Shown: positions 48,259 through 58,467 of the stretch, piece after piece
How the letters are laid out: each line of letters begins with the position of its first letter
Numbering within the stretch: the stretch's first letter is position 1
DNA from: Isoetes taiwanensis
Taxonomy: Eukaryota; Streptophyta; Lycopodiopsida; Isoetales; Isoetaceae
NCBI GenBank assembly: GCA_021234155.1
Contig: JAJEKV010000109.1
Span: forward strand, 1,169,193-1,233,192
Reading direction: 5' to 3'
Length of the DNA: 64,000 nucleotides
Program-made: the position numbers and the translations under genes
Notes under the pieces: generated by a model
What the model saw: only the letters and a program-made list of their open reading frames with translations
Told to the model about the DNA's origin: nothing
Database searches by the model: none

Positions 48259-48606
48259 CTACCTCGAGTGGTTCTCCTTCCACGTTGACAAGAAGGACGA
48301 CCGAGAAACATGTTTTCCTGTCATCTCGTGGGCGGTTATATCTACCTCTTGATGTATGTCCTTTTTAGTCAAGATGGAAGGTAATCTCTTCACATTTTCT
48401 CTAGTTCCCCGACCGTAACTTTTGAGCGGTGTGGCATAGTTTCGAAGATTTTCATCTATGTACATAGATAGCACAAAGCCCTCCGGCCGATTGTATGAGA
48501 CCTTGGCTTCATGGACCCGGAGTTTCCATGCTCCGCAATCTCGCGTGCGCCCATAAAAAGCTTCCTCCATTTGTAAAATGTAGAAAGCCGGTATACCGGT
48601 ATGCAC
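48259..48606 (-). pseudogene. Middle segment of the minus-strand transposon gene
   Basis: Open stretch of 115 codons with MHTGIPAFYILQMEEAFYGR, VSYNRPEGFVLSMYIDENLR and a basic tail. It lies in line with the DUF8039-like segment upstream and the DUF7869-like segment downstream, so it is taken as a linking part of the same protein. I recognise no motif in it. Confidence 0.4.
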
Positions 48607-48976
48607 TATGCCATGCCTTCACACGGACTTGCCTCGTTGTTCAAAGATTAGCTTTTTCACACTTCCATTCTCACGAACAAAGATCTAGCATGTTGTGCGC
48701 AAAAGTCGTGCGTTCGAGCTTTTCATGTTCCAAGAGAAGGTCCTCATGGCGGATACCTCCTTAAGCGTGAAATTAGCACAACATCTCTTCAAGCAAAGAC
48801 ATCGAGGACTGAACCGCAAGATAGCTTCGGTGTGGTTTTCCTTTCACCTTTTTTTTTGGGGTCGAAGGCCCTCTCTCTTCCCTTCGCTCACCATGTGGTA
48901 ATCTTTTTTTGTTACTCCAGCCTCCTACCGATGGCATAAGCTTCCTTCTCGACCTCGGTCTCCTTCACGGCCGTAA

Positions 48977-49621
48977 CTAGGCTAGAAATCGGAATATCAT
49001 CAACGAAACCAATGCTATTGGCCATCTCACCAAGTCATGCATCCGTGGCATTTTCAAGCACAAGCCCCGACAAAGCATAGAAATCTTCTCGGGCATTGGC
49101 AACAAACTCATAACAGAAACCCCTATCCATGCTTCACCCAACTTCATGTCAGATACGACATCGTTTGGATCTGCGAAAACGATGACACCTGTACCATAAG
49201 GCAGTTTGCAGCACTCGTGCAGTAACTCACATGTCTTTTCCACTAGTTTATCCCTGCAAATCCCCTGCAATTCAATTGGTTCACTGTTTCCTTCACATGC
49301 ATTTACTGGAACTTGCCAATTTATCCGTTTGATCTGACCAGGTGGTGTGCTAACATCGGGTGCTGGAGTGATTTCATTCTGAACGTCGCTTTTGGACCAA
49401 AGAACGAAGCTACCGACAGCTTCCCCTAGGTGGTTCAATTCCGGTTCTGGAAACGGCAGTGGTATCTGCCCATCAAAGACAACGACAAGAGAAACTACTA
49501 TCAATTCGTCTGGCACGGGGACGTTGTGGTGATTTTTGAAGTTATGCACTCTGCCCTCAGCCACCTTCTTCCCCAACAGGTAGAAAGACTGTAGAGCCTC
49601 CATCCTAAAGAAAGTCAACAC
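48977..49621 (-). CDS. Transposon-associated protein with DUF8039-like domain (N-terminal part)
   Basis: A 214-codon open frame. VAEGRVHNFKNHHNVPVPDE, LIVVSLVVVFDGQIPLPFPE and ELNHLGEAVGSFVLWSKSDV follow the pattern of the DUF8039-type domain seen in plant En/Spm-like transposase proteins (xGxxVHxxxL, LPxP, LGxAxGxFxxWP). The following part has YGTGVIVFADPNDVVSDMKL. It starts at the edge of the palindrome-rich region and is transcribed away from it, divergently from the gene at 51065. It probably forms one protein with the segments at 48606-46465. No catalytic residues can be assigned here. Confidence 0.55.
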   Translation of the reverse strand: MLTFFRMEALQSFYLLGKKVAEGRVHNFKNHHNVPVPDELIVVSLVVVFDGQIPLPFPEPELNHLGEAVGSFVLWSKSDVQNEITPAPDVSTPPGQIKRINWQVPVNACEGNSEPIELQGICRDKLVEKTCELLHECCKLPYGTGVIVFADPNDVVSDMKLGEAWIGVSVMSLLPMPEKISMLCRGLCLKMPRMHDLVRWPIALVSLMIFRFLA

Positions 49622-50461
49622 TGCTCGTCAACATCGCGATGGCGATCCGCTGGACCTCATTAGTAGAAAAAAATGCACATTACTCAAAGGCCAGAAGGAC
49701 GACATGATACCTCAGGAAGATCGCGAAGGCGATCCTCTTGAGCACATGGGTATAAATGACACAAGCACAAGACACAGATGGGCCGGGGAGATCGGACCTC
49801 TATGGTGGACATCTTGAATCCTTTAAATCTACCTAGGATCTTTCTCTAATCTAACTAACCTTATTCAGCTCAAACTATTTTCTCTGACCATTTAAAAACC
49901 ACTTATCTACTGGACTTACCTCGACAAGATCGCAATCGCGATTAATTCGATGTAATCTCGCGTCGCGTTATAAGTGCTATGCTCCTGATGAACGCAGTCG
50001 CGATTCTTTCAGGCAGAGATCCGAACAGGTCCAACTGAGCAAAAAATAGATATTTGAGTAAGTCTCGCAAGTCAAATGTTCATGTGAATATTAATTGCAG
50101 CTGTTATTTCCACAACGAAAATTGCCTTTCAGTTAATTACAATGGAGATCTGTCGTGAATTGAACACCTGGGAGCAGAACCATTAACAGAACCATTATGT
50201 TACCGTGATATTCCCTCACCATCAATTAGTCCGAGAAATAAACAATTCAATTGGGCCTCGCTAACCAGATTATACAGATCCCTGAACAGCATATACCAAG
50301 AAAGAGATGGTGCCAATACAGTGAATTACATTACCGGTGTGAAGACACTATTATAACCTATACATAAACAACAAATTGGAAATCACTCCTGAATTCGATA
50401 ACTTCTAGCTGGATAAACAGTAAGGCATTAGGATTTTGTACCCCGGTAGCTTAAAGTAGGC
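49622..50461. promoter_or_regulatory. Control region with imperfect TCGC-GCGA palindromes
   Basis: Lies between the divergent transposon genes. Imperfect palindromes of the TCGCNNNGCGATC type occur near 49634 (catcgcgatggcgatcc), 49727 (agatcgcgaaggcgatcc), 49928 (agatcgcaatcgcgatt), 49965 (tctcgcgtcgcgtt) and 49990 (cagtcgcgatt). They resemble the dense array at 51121-51430. Probably protein-binding sites of the element. Confidence 0.5.
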
Positions 50462-51012
50462 GAGCGCCTTCAAGATGAGACCTAGAGCCCTGAAGAACAG
50501 ATCGAGCGCCTCCAAAAACCCAACGAGCGCCTTCCAGAACACCCTGCTCGATTACAAACTGGAAATCCCGCCTTCTTGATCGAAATAAATTCAGTTCAAA
50601 ATTTAAAATCGGTTGTCTTTTTTTCAAGACTTCAACCCAAGGCCCGTGAGGCGTCTAATTTTTGGTTCCAGTAGGGCCTTTATTTTGGTGGGGGGGGAGG
50701 TTGTATCTCCCACTTTACGTACACATTTTGAATTTAGAGGTGCACGACCAAAAGTACCTCTTGTCCGGAAAATGCCACATTTACAATAAAGTTGTTTGGT
50801 ATCCTTAAATAAGGGCGGCTGCATTAATGGTGGGTAATTATGAATGCCGGCCGTATTTATGGCGCGTCAGGTCCCGCACGTGCCGAATTAAATTAAGCCG
50901 GCTTCCTCGACCGGTATTTATTCTCGCGATTCCTTCGACTTTCATTCCGCCGAGCGCCTTCTACGAGCGCCTTCCGCGATTCCCAGCGCCTTCGCCTCCT
51001 CCGAGCGCCTTC
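50462..51012 (+). repeat. GAGCGCCTTC direct-repeat clusters
   Basis: The 10-base word GAGCGCCTTC or a one-base variant occurs at 50462, 50504, 50525, 50952, 50965, 50984 and 51003, all in the same orientation. The two clusters flank a 420-bp interval just upstream of the plus-strand gene at 51065. The direct-repeat arrangement and closeness to the start suggest promoter elements or subterminal transposase-binding repeats. Confidence 0.7.
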
Positions 51013-51064
51013 CACCGCAAGCGTACAGAACCCCTTGTTTGAAATCTTCCAGCGCCGGCGATCC

Positions 51065-52501
51065 ATGGCACCAAAAGCCCACCTCAGAGAAGGTTAGTTC
51101 TAACCCCCTCAGCTCAAGAAGATCGCGGGCGCGATTTTCTACGATAATGCATGTTTAATTATACTGTTCACCTTTTCGTAATGTAGTCATGATAAGATCT
51201 GGGGTTCAACAGGATCGCGGCCGCGATCCTGGTGAGTGGTCAGACGGATCGCGTCCGCGATCCTGCTGACTGCTCGGTAACATCGCGGCCGCGATCCTTT
51301 CAGTGGTCAACAACATCGCGGTCGCGATCTTCATGATAGCTCACGACGTGCGTGACCGCGATCTTGTGAATCACTCATGAAGATCGCGGCCGCAATCGTC
51401 GTAAGCTCTCATGAAGATCGCGACCGCGATGCTATTGACATTACGGAAGGATGTGTGCATTAGGGAATACTGACACACCTTTTCCTTGCAGCTCTGGATT
51501 TGTTTCGCGGTCCAGACGTTGAACCCACTAAGATCATCACACCTTCAAATGAAAGAAAGTGGTGCATTGAAATTGCACAAGCAATTCCACAGACGAAAGG
51601 CGACCGCCGTAAAGACCTCTGCTTGTTCCTCAGGACTGGCAAGAAAGCCGATGACATACAGCAGATAGGAATTGCAATCGCTATGTGGGAAGGAACAAAA
51701 AACAATGTCCAAGACGCTATTATATGCAGCGTAGAGGACACACAGAATTTGCAGTTCATTGAGTATGTCCTTAAATGGACAAACTATGATCCCTCGCTCA
51801 TGGCAGCTAGCAAGTTAAACAAGCCGGCCACTGGAAAGAATGTTCCGACCAGTGCGAAAGGACACGGCTGGGTACTGCAGTCCTATGAATCTCTGTCTCT
51901 GTCCGGCATAACTGGCAATAGGGATATATTGTCTGGCTTTTCGACATGCAGAAAAGGTTTGCAGGCAGATAAGAAACCACCTAGCATTGCACTGAAAGCT
52001 AAACGAGATGAGAAGATGCCTTCTGTAATGGACACGAACTGGTTAAGGGCTCAGGCGAAGAAAAAACATGTGAAGCCCGTATCTCTAGCAGAGGCCTCTA
52101 CCGAACCCAGAGCCCTTTCCGTGGAGCCTGTTTCCACTGCCCAACCATCTGCTATTATAGATCCCCGCCCACCTCCTCGCTATTTGTGCTCCCCTACTAT
52201 GCCTAAAGAATCTACTATCCCAAAGTTCACAATAAACCTCCGCAAACTCAATACTTCTGATAGCGGAGAACCTTCTTCTTTCAACACCCCCCCTTCCGTC
52301 TCAGGTGTTGCATCATCCAAGAGGCTTGCATTTCCTCTTCATTCTGAACTGCCGACCGAGCTCAAATTCAATCCTGAAGAGGAACGCAAATTGGCAGAAC
52401 AAACTGCACAGAAGCTTGAACAATTCAAACGGTTCTACCCACTTGGTGTGAACTGGTTTATGAAGGTCTCCATATTCGATTGCGAACCAGCTCCTCGCTA
52501 A
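51065..52501 (+). CDS. Transposon gene with palindrome-filled first intron, N-terminal part
   Basis: Exon 1 is 51065-51092 (MAPKAHLRE, donor GAAG|GTTAGT); exon 2 begins 51492 after tttccttgcag and joins in phase as ALDLFRGPDVEPTKIITPSN. The exon 2 frame is open to 52501. The first 120 residues look like a folded domain (ERKWCIEIAQAIPQTKGDRR, KDLCLFLRTGKKADDIQQIG). The rest is low-complexity, Ser/Pro-rich with basic patches, ending EEERKLAEQTAQKLEQFKRF. I know no family for it. The TAA at 52499 may be secondary: a shifted frame continues with TLVNSFKTYPTEVLTPADVV. Intron 1 holds the ATCGCG palindrome array. Confidence 0.55.
51121..51430. repeat. Array of about eight ATCGCGGCCGCGAT-type palindromes, about 34-bp period
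   Basis: Palindromic cores start near 51121, 51211, 51246, 51281, 51313, 51346, 51381 and 51414. After the first gap the spacing is 32-35 bp, about three helical turns. The copy at 51211-51230 (AGGATCGCGGCCGCGATCCT) is a perfect 20-bp palindrome; others carry one to three changes, often at the centre. The spacers share tgagtggtca/ctcatgaa-like words. The array lies wholly within intron 1 of the gene at 51065. It is not a CRISPR array: units are palindromes with repeat-like spacers in a plant transposon. Confidence 0.9.
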
Positions 52502-53954
52502 CCTCACGCGATCGCGATGCGCTCAAACGACCAATGCGCGTACTCTCGTGAATAGTTTCAAAACGTATCCTACGGAGGTGCTCACGCCGGCCGATGTTGT
52601 CCCATTCGACCCCATTACCAGGTGATTGTTATTGTTCATGATTTTTGGTTTGTGGCTTCTTAACTTACAAGTACACGTTATATCAGGAAAAAGATCACGT
52701 GGAATACAGAGGCTGACCCAAGGGCAAAAATTTTGGATAATATCCGGTAACCACAAAGATATGTGCGGCTCGCTTGCTATACTGGTGTTGTTGGAGAGCC
52801 GGAACAAGGGCCGGAGTTTGCTAAAGCCTACGCGAGGAGAAGAACAAGAGTGCTTAATGGAAACTTGACAGATAGAGAATACATTGAGTTGAGCATTCAG
52901 TGCAATGAAGTAATCGCTAACACTGTATATAGAGAGCCATTGTTAGAGAAGCTCCAACAGCTGCGGCATCAACATAAAGCGTATGGATGTCCTCCTCAAG
53001 GTCCCATTGGCACTGCCACCACCTCCGCATGGAAGGTATTTTTATTAGCCCAGCTCAATGACATCGCGCCGCCGATTTCCCACGACCATTTGTTTTGTAG
53101 GACTTCCACGAGATAGCTACCACAACGTTGAAGGTGAAGGAGCTAAAGGACGAAAGCAATTTATTTTATGGAGGAGAGGGTGTTGAAAGTTAATGGAAGT
53201 GGCCAACGGATGGGTCAACAAGAAGATCTCGGATGAGCATGGAGATTTTCCCTCGATAAGCCCTCGAAGGACTTCTTCAACAAAACCTGGTTAAGATACC
53301 TTCGAGGCATGTCTAATGCAGGGTTTCGGCTTCGATGAGATTTTGGAAGGAAAGACATACATTAAGGTCCAAAGCGGATATCATGGCGGTTTTAATTGCC
53401 GCCAGCGCCAGCCATTGATATTAGAAGCCCGAGCTTCATGCGAAAGATATCTTGTCATACGCTTCCACGCCCGTTTCAAAAGAATACACTTTTGGGAAGA
53501 GTTGCTTTCTCGAATTTCCCGCTTTCACCTGAACGGCCCGGATTCGGATATATCCGATTCGATACGAGTATGTGAAAGCCAATTACAATAAGGAACATGT
53601 TGTGGGTAATTTGCCCGTTGCATTTCTAGAACCCATTAGATCGATTTTGAAACCCGAAGAGGCTATCAAGATCAAGGAGAGGAAAAATGTTGTACATCTT
53701 TGTAACAAAGGAAGGGATTCCTACCTCCACCGATTATCGAGAATGCAACTATGGTGTTCATAGACATTAGAGGATTCTCTCGCATTATGGACGCAAGAAA
53801 TATATGGAACTCTTCACAAGAATATCCAAAGATGACGATCGCTAACATTTATCACCTTGTGATTCCGATACGGTCTGCCCCGAATCCCCGATTGCTTGTA
53901 CGATGTACCAAAAACAGATTCAAAGGGGTCCCATATTTCTGTAGGTACATATGA
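52502..53954 (+). pseudogene. Middle exons of the plus-strand transposon gene, decayed
   Basis: Exon-like pieces follow in order: TYPTEVLTPADVVPFDPIT (to 52620, donor accag|gtgatt), then KKITWNTEADPRAKILDNIR (52686-52749), RLACYTGVVGEPEQGPEFAK through YREPLLEKLQQLRHQHKAYG (52763-53010), GYHGGFNCRQRQPLIL (53355-53420) and YEYVKANYNKEHVVGNLPVA with RSILKPEEAIKIKERKNVVH (53560-53700). A frame with TMVFIDIRGFSR (53749-53784) follows. Several frame changes separate them. The VFID strand could be a worn methyltransferase motif IV, given the motif I-like sequence downstream; this is speculative. Confidence 0.45.
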
Positions 53955-54105
53955 CGAACCGGGATGCGGAACAAGAAAAGGGTGAAGGAATATCGATATT
54001 ACATCACCCATATGTGCATTAACGTAGTTTACTCCGTGGTGAACGCGATAATGCCGAGCTGGAGCTTCGCTTGACACAATTGAACAACGCACCACGAAGA
54101 CGCCC

Positions 54106-55069
54106 TTGCCACCAATGCCTGTCAGTGGTGACGAAGATACTGATGAGAAAATGAAGAAGAAATGGCAGACATATTTCACGGGTAAACCCAGGTACAAGTT
54201 TGTCGGAATGGAAGGTGACCACGTGCTGAAGTGCCAGTTGAAGACATCATATGCTTACTACCTGGTTGACAAGCTTGTGCCCAAGGATGGTTGTGTTCTT
54301 GATTTCTTCTCGGCCAGTACGCTTCTCGTGGTCATATTTAATGGGGGAAAGAAGAGTATTGCTTTCGAAAAGCCGGGGTAAAGTGTGCCGATTTCTGAGG
54401 GCTTTCCTGGATAAGCTCGAAAAACTGGTCAGACAGGGCACTGGGGAGACAGATGAAGAGGATAAGGAAGAGCCTGAGAATGATCCTCATGCGATCAATT
54501 TAAACATTACCCAAGGAACAGATATATCTAACATTGATTCAATCTTGGATCAAATGGATGAGAAAAGCTACGAGGAAAGAATGCGTGAAACGAAAAAGAC
54601 TTCGAGGCTACCGAGAAAGGTATTACCACGCTTAGAGCCCGTGTTTCAAAAATTGGGGGCTTTAAATGAAAAATTTGATGCCTACATGCCTTTCTTGACA
54701 GGCGGGTCGAGTTTTGAATATGTAGGCATGGTCGTGGACCCTGCGGATCAAGAGGGTGAGCCATCAGGCACACAAGAGCATCAGGTTCCAGCAATGAAAA
54801 AAATCAAACTCTTCCATGGACCCGATATCGCATGTGCTGAGCAGAGTGGCGCATATGTCGAAGGGACCCCCATGGATACTGACACTGAAGGACCGGATCC
54901 ACATGTCCAACTCCTTGCGCAGGCCATGTCTGTAGAAATCCCAGACAAAACAGGCTATACTGAGATGGACACAGAAGATCTTCTACAAAGGGGACAGGAA
55001 CATGTAGCTAGGATAGCTGCTGAGATAGGTGTTGTACCTGAGACAGTATCGGAAACCCAGATGGACTAA
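54106..55069 (+). pseudogene. Transposon gene 3' part with SAM-methyltransferase motif I-like sequence
   Basis: Two overlapping open frames form one broken unit. The first (54106-54381) reads KWQTYFTGKPRYKFVGMEGD, then LVDKLVPKDGCVLDFFSAST and LLVVIFNGGKKSIAFEK. This has the D-x-F-[SA]-G-[ST] strand-loop and the acidic end of strand 2 found in beta-class (N4/N6) DNA methyltransferases, with Ala where the first motif Gly is expected. A one-base frame change near 54375 leads to SRGKVCRFLRAFLDKLEKLV and a 230-residue acidic tail ending VPETVSETQMD at 55069. Motif I near the C-terminus suits the beta-class domain order. Catalytic DPPY is not seen, so activity is unlikely. Confidence 0.5.
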
Positions 55070-55748
55070 TTTCTGCCCATATGGCAAAGTAATGTACAGT
55101 GAAATGTTTGAGGAATAAAAATTTGAGAAATGTTTACTATTTCAGTTTTGTTTTTTGTCTAAACTTTCCTTGACACGACAACTCACAATGTTCGCCACCG
55201 CGATCCTCATTATCAATTTCATTTCTTTTTATCCATGTGTACAGCTTAACGGAATTGTAATATTACATCCATGGGCTGGCTAGGCAGCTTCAAATCTTCG
55301 CCGTGGCGATCCTGCTGAGTATTTTTACTCTTTCTTGTGGATCGCTCTTACTCACAAAGGAGCTTCGGATAGCCTTATACATGTCAAAGTCGGATACATC
55401 GCTGGTTGTGACCAAAAAACAGCGGAAAAAACGTCAACTTTTACTCTGCTGCAACCATTTGCGGTGTTTTATAGACAACCAAGAACCTATTTCATGCTAA
55501 ACGAGAATTCCGAAATTCTCTAATTAATTAAATCGTGCTTTAATATTCTCAGTCTTTTATGCCTTTGTTAACACTCAGGAACCTGTCAGAATGATTCCAG
55601 AAATAATAGCTATGTTTATCCAGGTAGTGGTATCAGTTTGGAGATTAGATATTTTCCTTCATGATGAAGAATTTGCTGAAGGAGCCGTTGATAACGAAAC
55701 TCTAAAGGGATTGAACTTTGCTATTAGGGCGACCAATGTCTCTTTCAG
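55070..55748. other. 3' flank of the transposon gene up to the gypsy junction
   Basis: Contains two more isolated palindromes of the element type, near 55192 (ttcgccaccgcgatcct) and 55296 (ttcgccgtggcgatcctgctgag), so the element probably extends to at least 55310. A frame at about 55580-55748 (IPEIIAMFIQVVVSVWRLDI, then AVDNETLKGLNFAIRATNV) follows an intron-like acceptor (aacactcag) and is unassigned. Confidence 0.4.
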
Positions 55749-56438
55749 TTGAGGAAAGTACTTGAAAAGTTGAGGAGGCATCAACTTTATGCGAAGTTAT
55801 CCAAGCGTCAATTCGGGACAGAAATAGTAGAGTACTTGGGGTATGTAATCACAGTGGAAGAGATTTCCACCGACCATGCGAAGATTGAAGCGGTAATTTA
55901 TTGGCCAGCACTGAAGAATATCCATGAAGTGAGGAGCAGGGTATATTACTGAAAGTTCGTCAGGAATTTTGCAAAGGTAGTAGCACCGCTAACGGACCTC
56001 ACCAAAGCAAAAAAGATAAAAGATTGGGCGAGCCATTGGCAAAGAAAGGCTCACGCAGCATTTGAGACATTGAAGGAAGCTTTAAGGACTGCCCCAGTCT
56101 TAATATTGCCCGATCCAGAGAAAGATAAGTTGGTTGCAACCGATGCTAGTAAGATTGCAACAGGAACGGTCTTAATGCAGGAGAAGAGGGTGGTAGCGCA
56201 TGATTCAAGGAAGATGAACAATGTCGAAATGCGTTACCCAACCCACGACCAGGAGTTGCTAGTAGTAGTGAGAGCATTGAGAACATGGGGGCATTATCTA
56301 TTGGGAAGGAAGATCCAATTAGATACAGACCATCAAAGTCTACATTATGTCTTCACACAATCACATCTCAACTTGAGACAAAGGAGATGGATGGAGTTCC
56401 TAGAGGAACGAAAATGCCATATCAATACTCACCAGTGA
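55749..56438 (+). mobile_element. Ty3/gypsy element: RT thumb and RNase H
   Basis: Resumes the gypsy polyprotein on the same strand as 43480-44019. LRKVLEKLRRHQLYAKLSKR, VEYLGYVITVEEISTDHAKI form the RT thumb and connection. VLILPDPEKDKLVATDASKI, DQELLVVVRALRTWGHYLLG and IQLDTDHQSLHYVF form the RNase H with its Asp and Glu residues. A stop replaces a codon near 55951 and the frame ends at 56438, so it is inactive. It starts about 30 codons after the point where the upstream half ends. Confidence 0.88.
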
Positions 56439-56460
56439 GTTTGACAAGAAGATAGAAGAA

Positions 56461-57378
56461 ATGTTGCCAATGGACCGAGATTTCAAGGAAGCATGGGCAA
56501 GCCTTTCTAAGGAGGCAAGAACGGACAAAGAAAGGGAAACCTTCAAGCATTTAAAGAAGGAAGGTAACCTATTATACCATAAGAACAAATTGTGCGTATT
56601 AGAGTCATCCGAAATCAGGAAGTTAATACTCCATGACATGCATAATAGCCCAATAGCCGGCCATGCAGGTTTCATGAAAAGCTACTTCAAGATAAGAAGT
56701 AGCTACTATTGGCCCGGCATGAAGAAGCAGATAGCCAAGTACATTCGAGAATGTCAGCTATGTCAGTAGACGAAAGCAGAGCAACATCGAATTACAGGAG
56801 TGTTGGAGCCATTGCCAGTGCCAAATGCTAAATGGGAAGTAATAAGCATGGACTTCATAACAGGGCTCCCAAGAACCATAAGGGGCAAGGACACCTTAAT
56901 GGTAGCAGTCGACAAGTTGTTAAAAATAGTGCATTTTGTGCCATGCAAGACAACGGATACGGCATTGGATACCGCCCTGTTGTTCACAAAGAAGATTTTC
57001 TGACTCCATGGGATGCCAAGAGAGATAATCTGTGATAAGGATTCGAAGTTCATGAGTGCATTCTGGCAAGAGCTCTTCACCACCATCCAAACGAAGCTGT
57101 TGATGAGCACGGCATATTACCCTCAGACTGATAGGCAAACGGAGAGTACGAATCGGATACTTGAAGATATGTTGCAGAATTACGTCTGGAACAAGCAATC
57201 AAAGTGGGACGATTACATTCACTTGGTGGAATTTGCATACAATAGCATTAAGCAGGAGTCGTCTCAAATGTCGCCGTTCATGATCAATTACGGCTACCAA
57301 TGTTTGACCCCAGACACTTGGCACAATCCCGTGTCCAAGGTAGAAGTATCCCAGCAGATGCTAGCCGATATGCAATAA
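56461..57378 (+). mobile_element. Ty3/gypsy element: integrase
   Basis: The zinc-binding HHCC module is visible (HDMHNSPIAGHAGFMKSYFK, YIRECQLCQ), then the catalytic core: VISMDFITGLPRTIRGKD, IICDKDSKFMSAFWQ and STAYYPQTDRQTESTNRILE, carrying the D, D and E positions. Interrupted by stops after ECQLCQ and near 57001 and by a frame change. The GKDTLMVAVDKLLKIVHFVP signature is typical of plant chromoviruses. Confidence 0.88.
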
Positions 57379-57539
57379 TTGGTGGAGGAAGTAAGAGGAT
57401 ATCTTCTAGTAGCAAAAGAGTGTAGCCGATAAGCACAGAACAGTAAGAGAGTTCCAAGTAGAGGACAACGTGTGGCTGAAGATCAAAGTCAAGCAAGCGA
57501 AGCTCCGCATCTGCAATTCTTGCTCCAAGATGGGCTGGG

Positions 57540-57911
57540 TTGTTCAGGATAACCAAAAGAGTAGGTAACCAATCCTACAAGTTGGATCTGCCAGCATATC
57601 TCAAAATACATAGGGTCTTCCATGTAAGTCTTCTGAAGAGGTACACTCCTAATCCAGAGGAAGTACTGGAGACAACAAAGTTACTGGAAATGAAGGACGA
57701 CCAACTCGAGATCGTCCCAGAGGTTCTTCTTGACAGGTCCTACAAGAAAACAAGAAGATCCCAATTTCTCAAATACCTAGTGAAATGGACGCACTTACCA
57801 GTGGAAGACGCTACATGGGTACTACAATCAGATTTGGAGAAGCACCCAATTCATGGAGCAATGCAAGGATCGACTTGTCATCGAAGTAGTCAATACCGAA
57901 CCGGTAGGTGA
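57540..57911 (+). mobile_element. Ty3/gypsy element: integrase C-terminus with chromodomain
   Basis: KRVGNQSYKLDLPAYLKIHR and VFHVSLLKRYTPNP are the GPY/F-type module; RRSQFLKYLVKWTHLPVEDA with TWVLQSDLEK is a chromodomain. This places the element among plant chromoviruses, whose chromodomain steers integration to heterochromatin. The open frame ends at 57911. Confidence 0.85.
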
Positions 57912-58467
57912 GTGTGAGGTAGATTAAGAAGTCTACTCCCATCGCCACGGTAGTAGACAAAATTGAGAGATAAGAGGTCATTTAGTTCATGCATTGATAG
58001 GAAAGCACCTCTAGTCAATGCCTACTACGGGGAGGACGCCATCCTCCACGCCAAGGGCGATGAAAGGTGATGGCATGAGTGATCATCTTAGACATTATAG
58101 GGCGCTATCTCTACGGCACGATGGAAGAAGCATCATCTTCCTATGCCGAGAGATTTGTCTTGCATCCACATAGTTAATTAAGTGTAATTAAATGGGTGGT
58201 TCTCTAATAACCAACTTTATAATAAATAAATGTGTACTAACATAGTGTTGGACCTACAGGCCAATTGGAGTGTCTAGCAGTAGGAGGGTCGCACTGCGAA
58301 GACTTGCAATACATGTTTTGTCATAATGTGTTGCAAGGAGACCAAATGGACTTTAAATTATAAAATTTTGAAAAACTCTGTTAATGTTGAGTGTGCAAAT
58401 TATAAAATTTTGTGAATATTAAATGTTAATGTAAGGGTTGAGAGATCACCTTACTATAGCATGTTAT
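57912..58467. other. 3' region of the gypsy element, before the second retrotransposon
   Basis: Non-coding. It includes a direct repeat of aaattataaaattttg at about 58355 and 58397. The gypsy 3' LTR is not delimited; the second LTR element begins at 58468, probably inserted into it. Confidence 0.4.

Noticed and set aside
51121-51430. CRISPR-like array (regular repeats with ~20-bp spacers)
   Set aside because: The units are palindromes within an intron of a plant transposon gene, the spacers are repeat-like and no cas genes or prokaryotic context exist.
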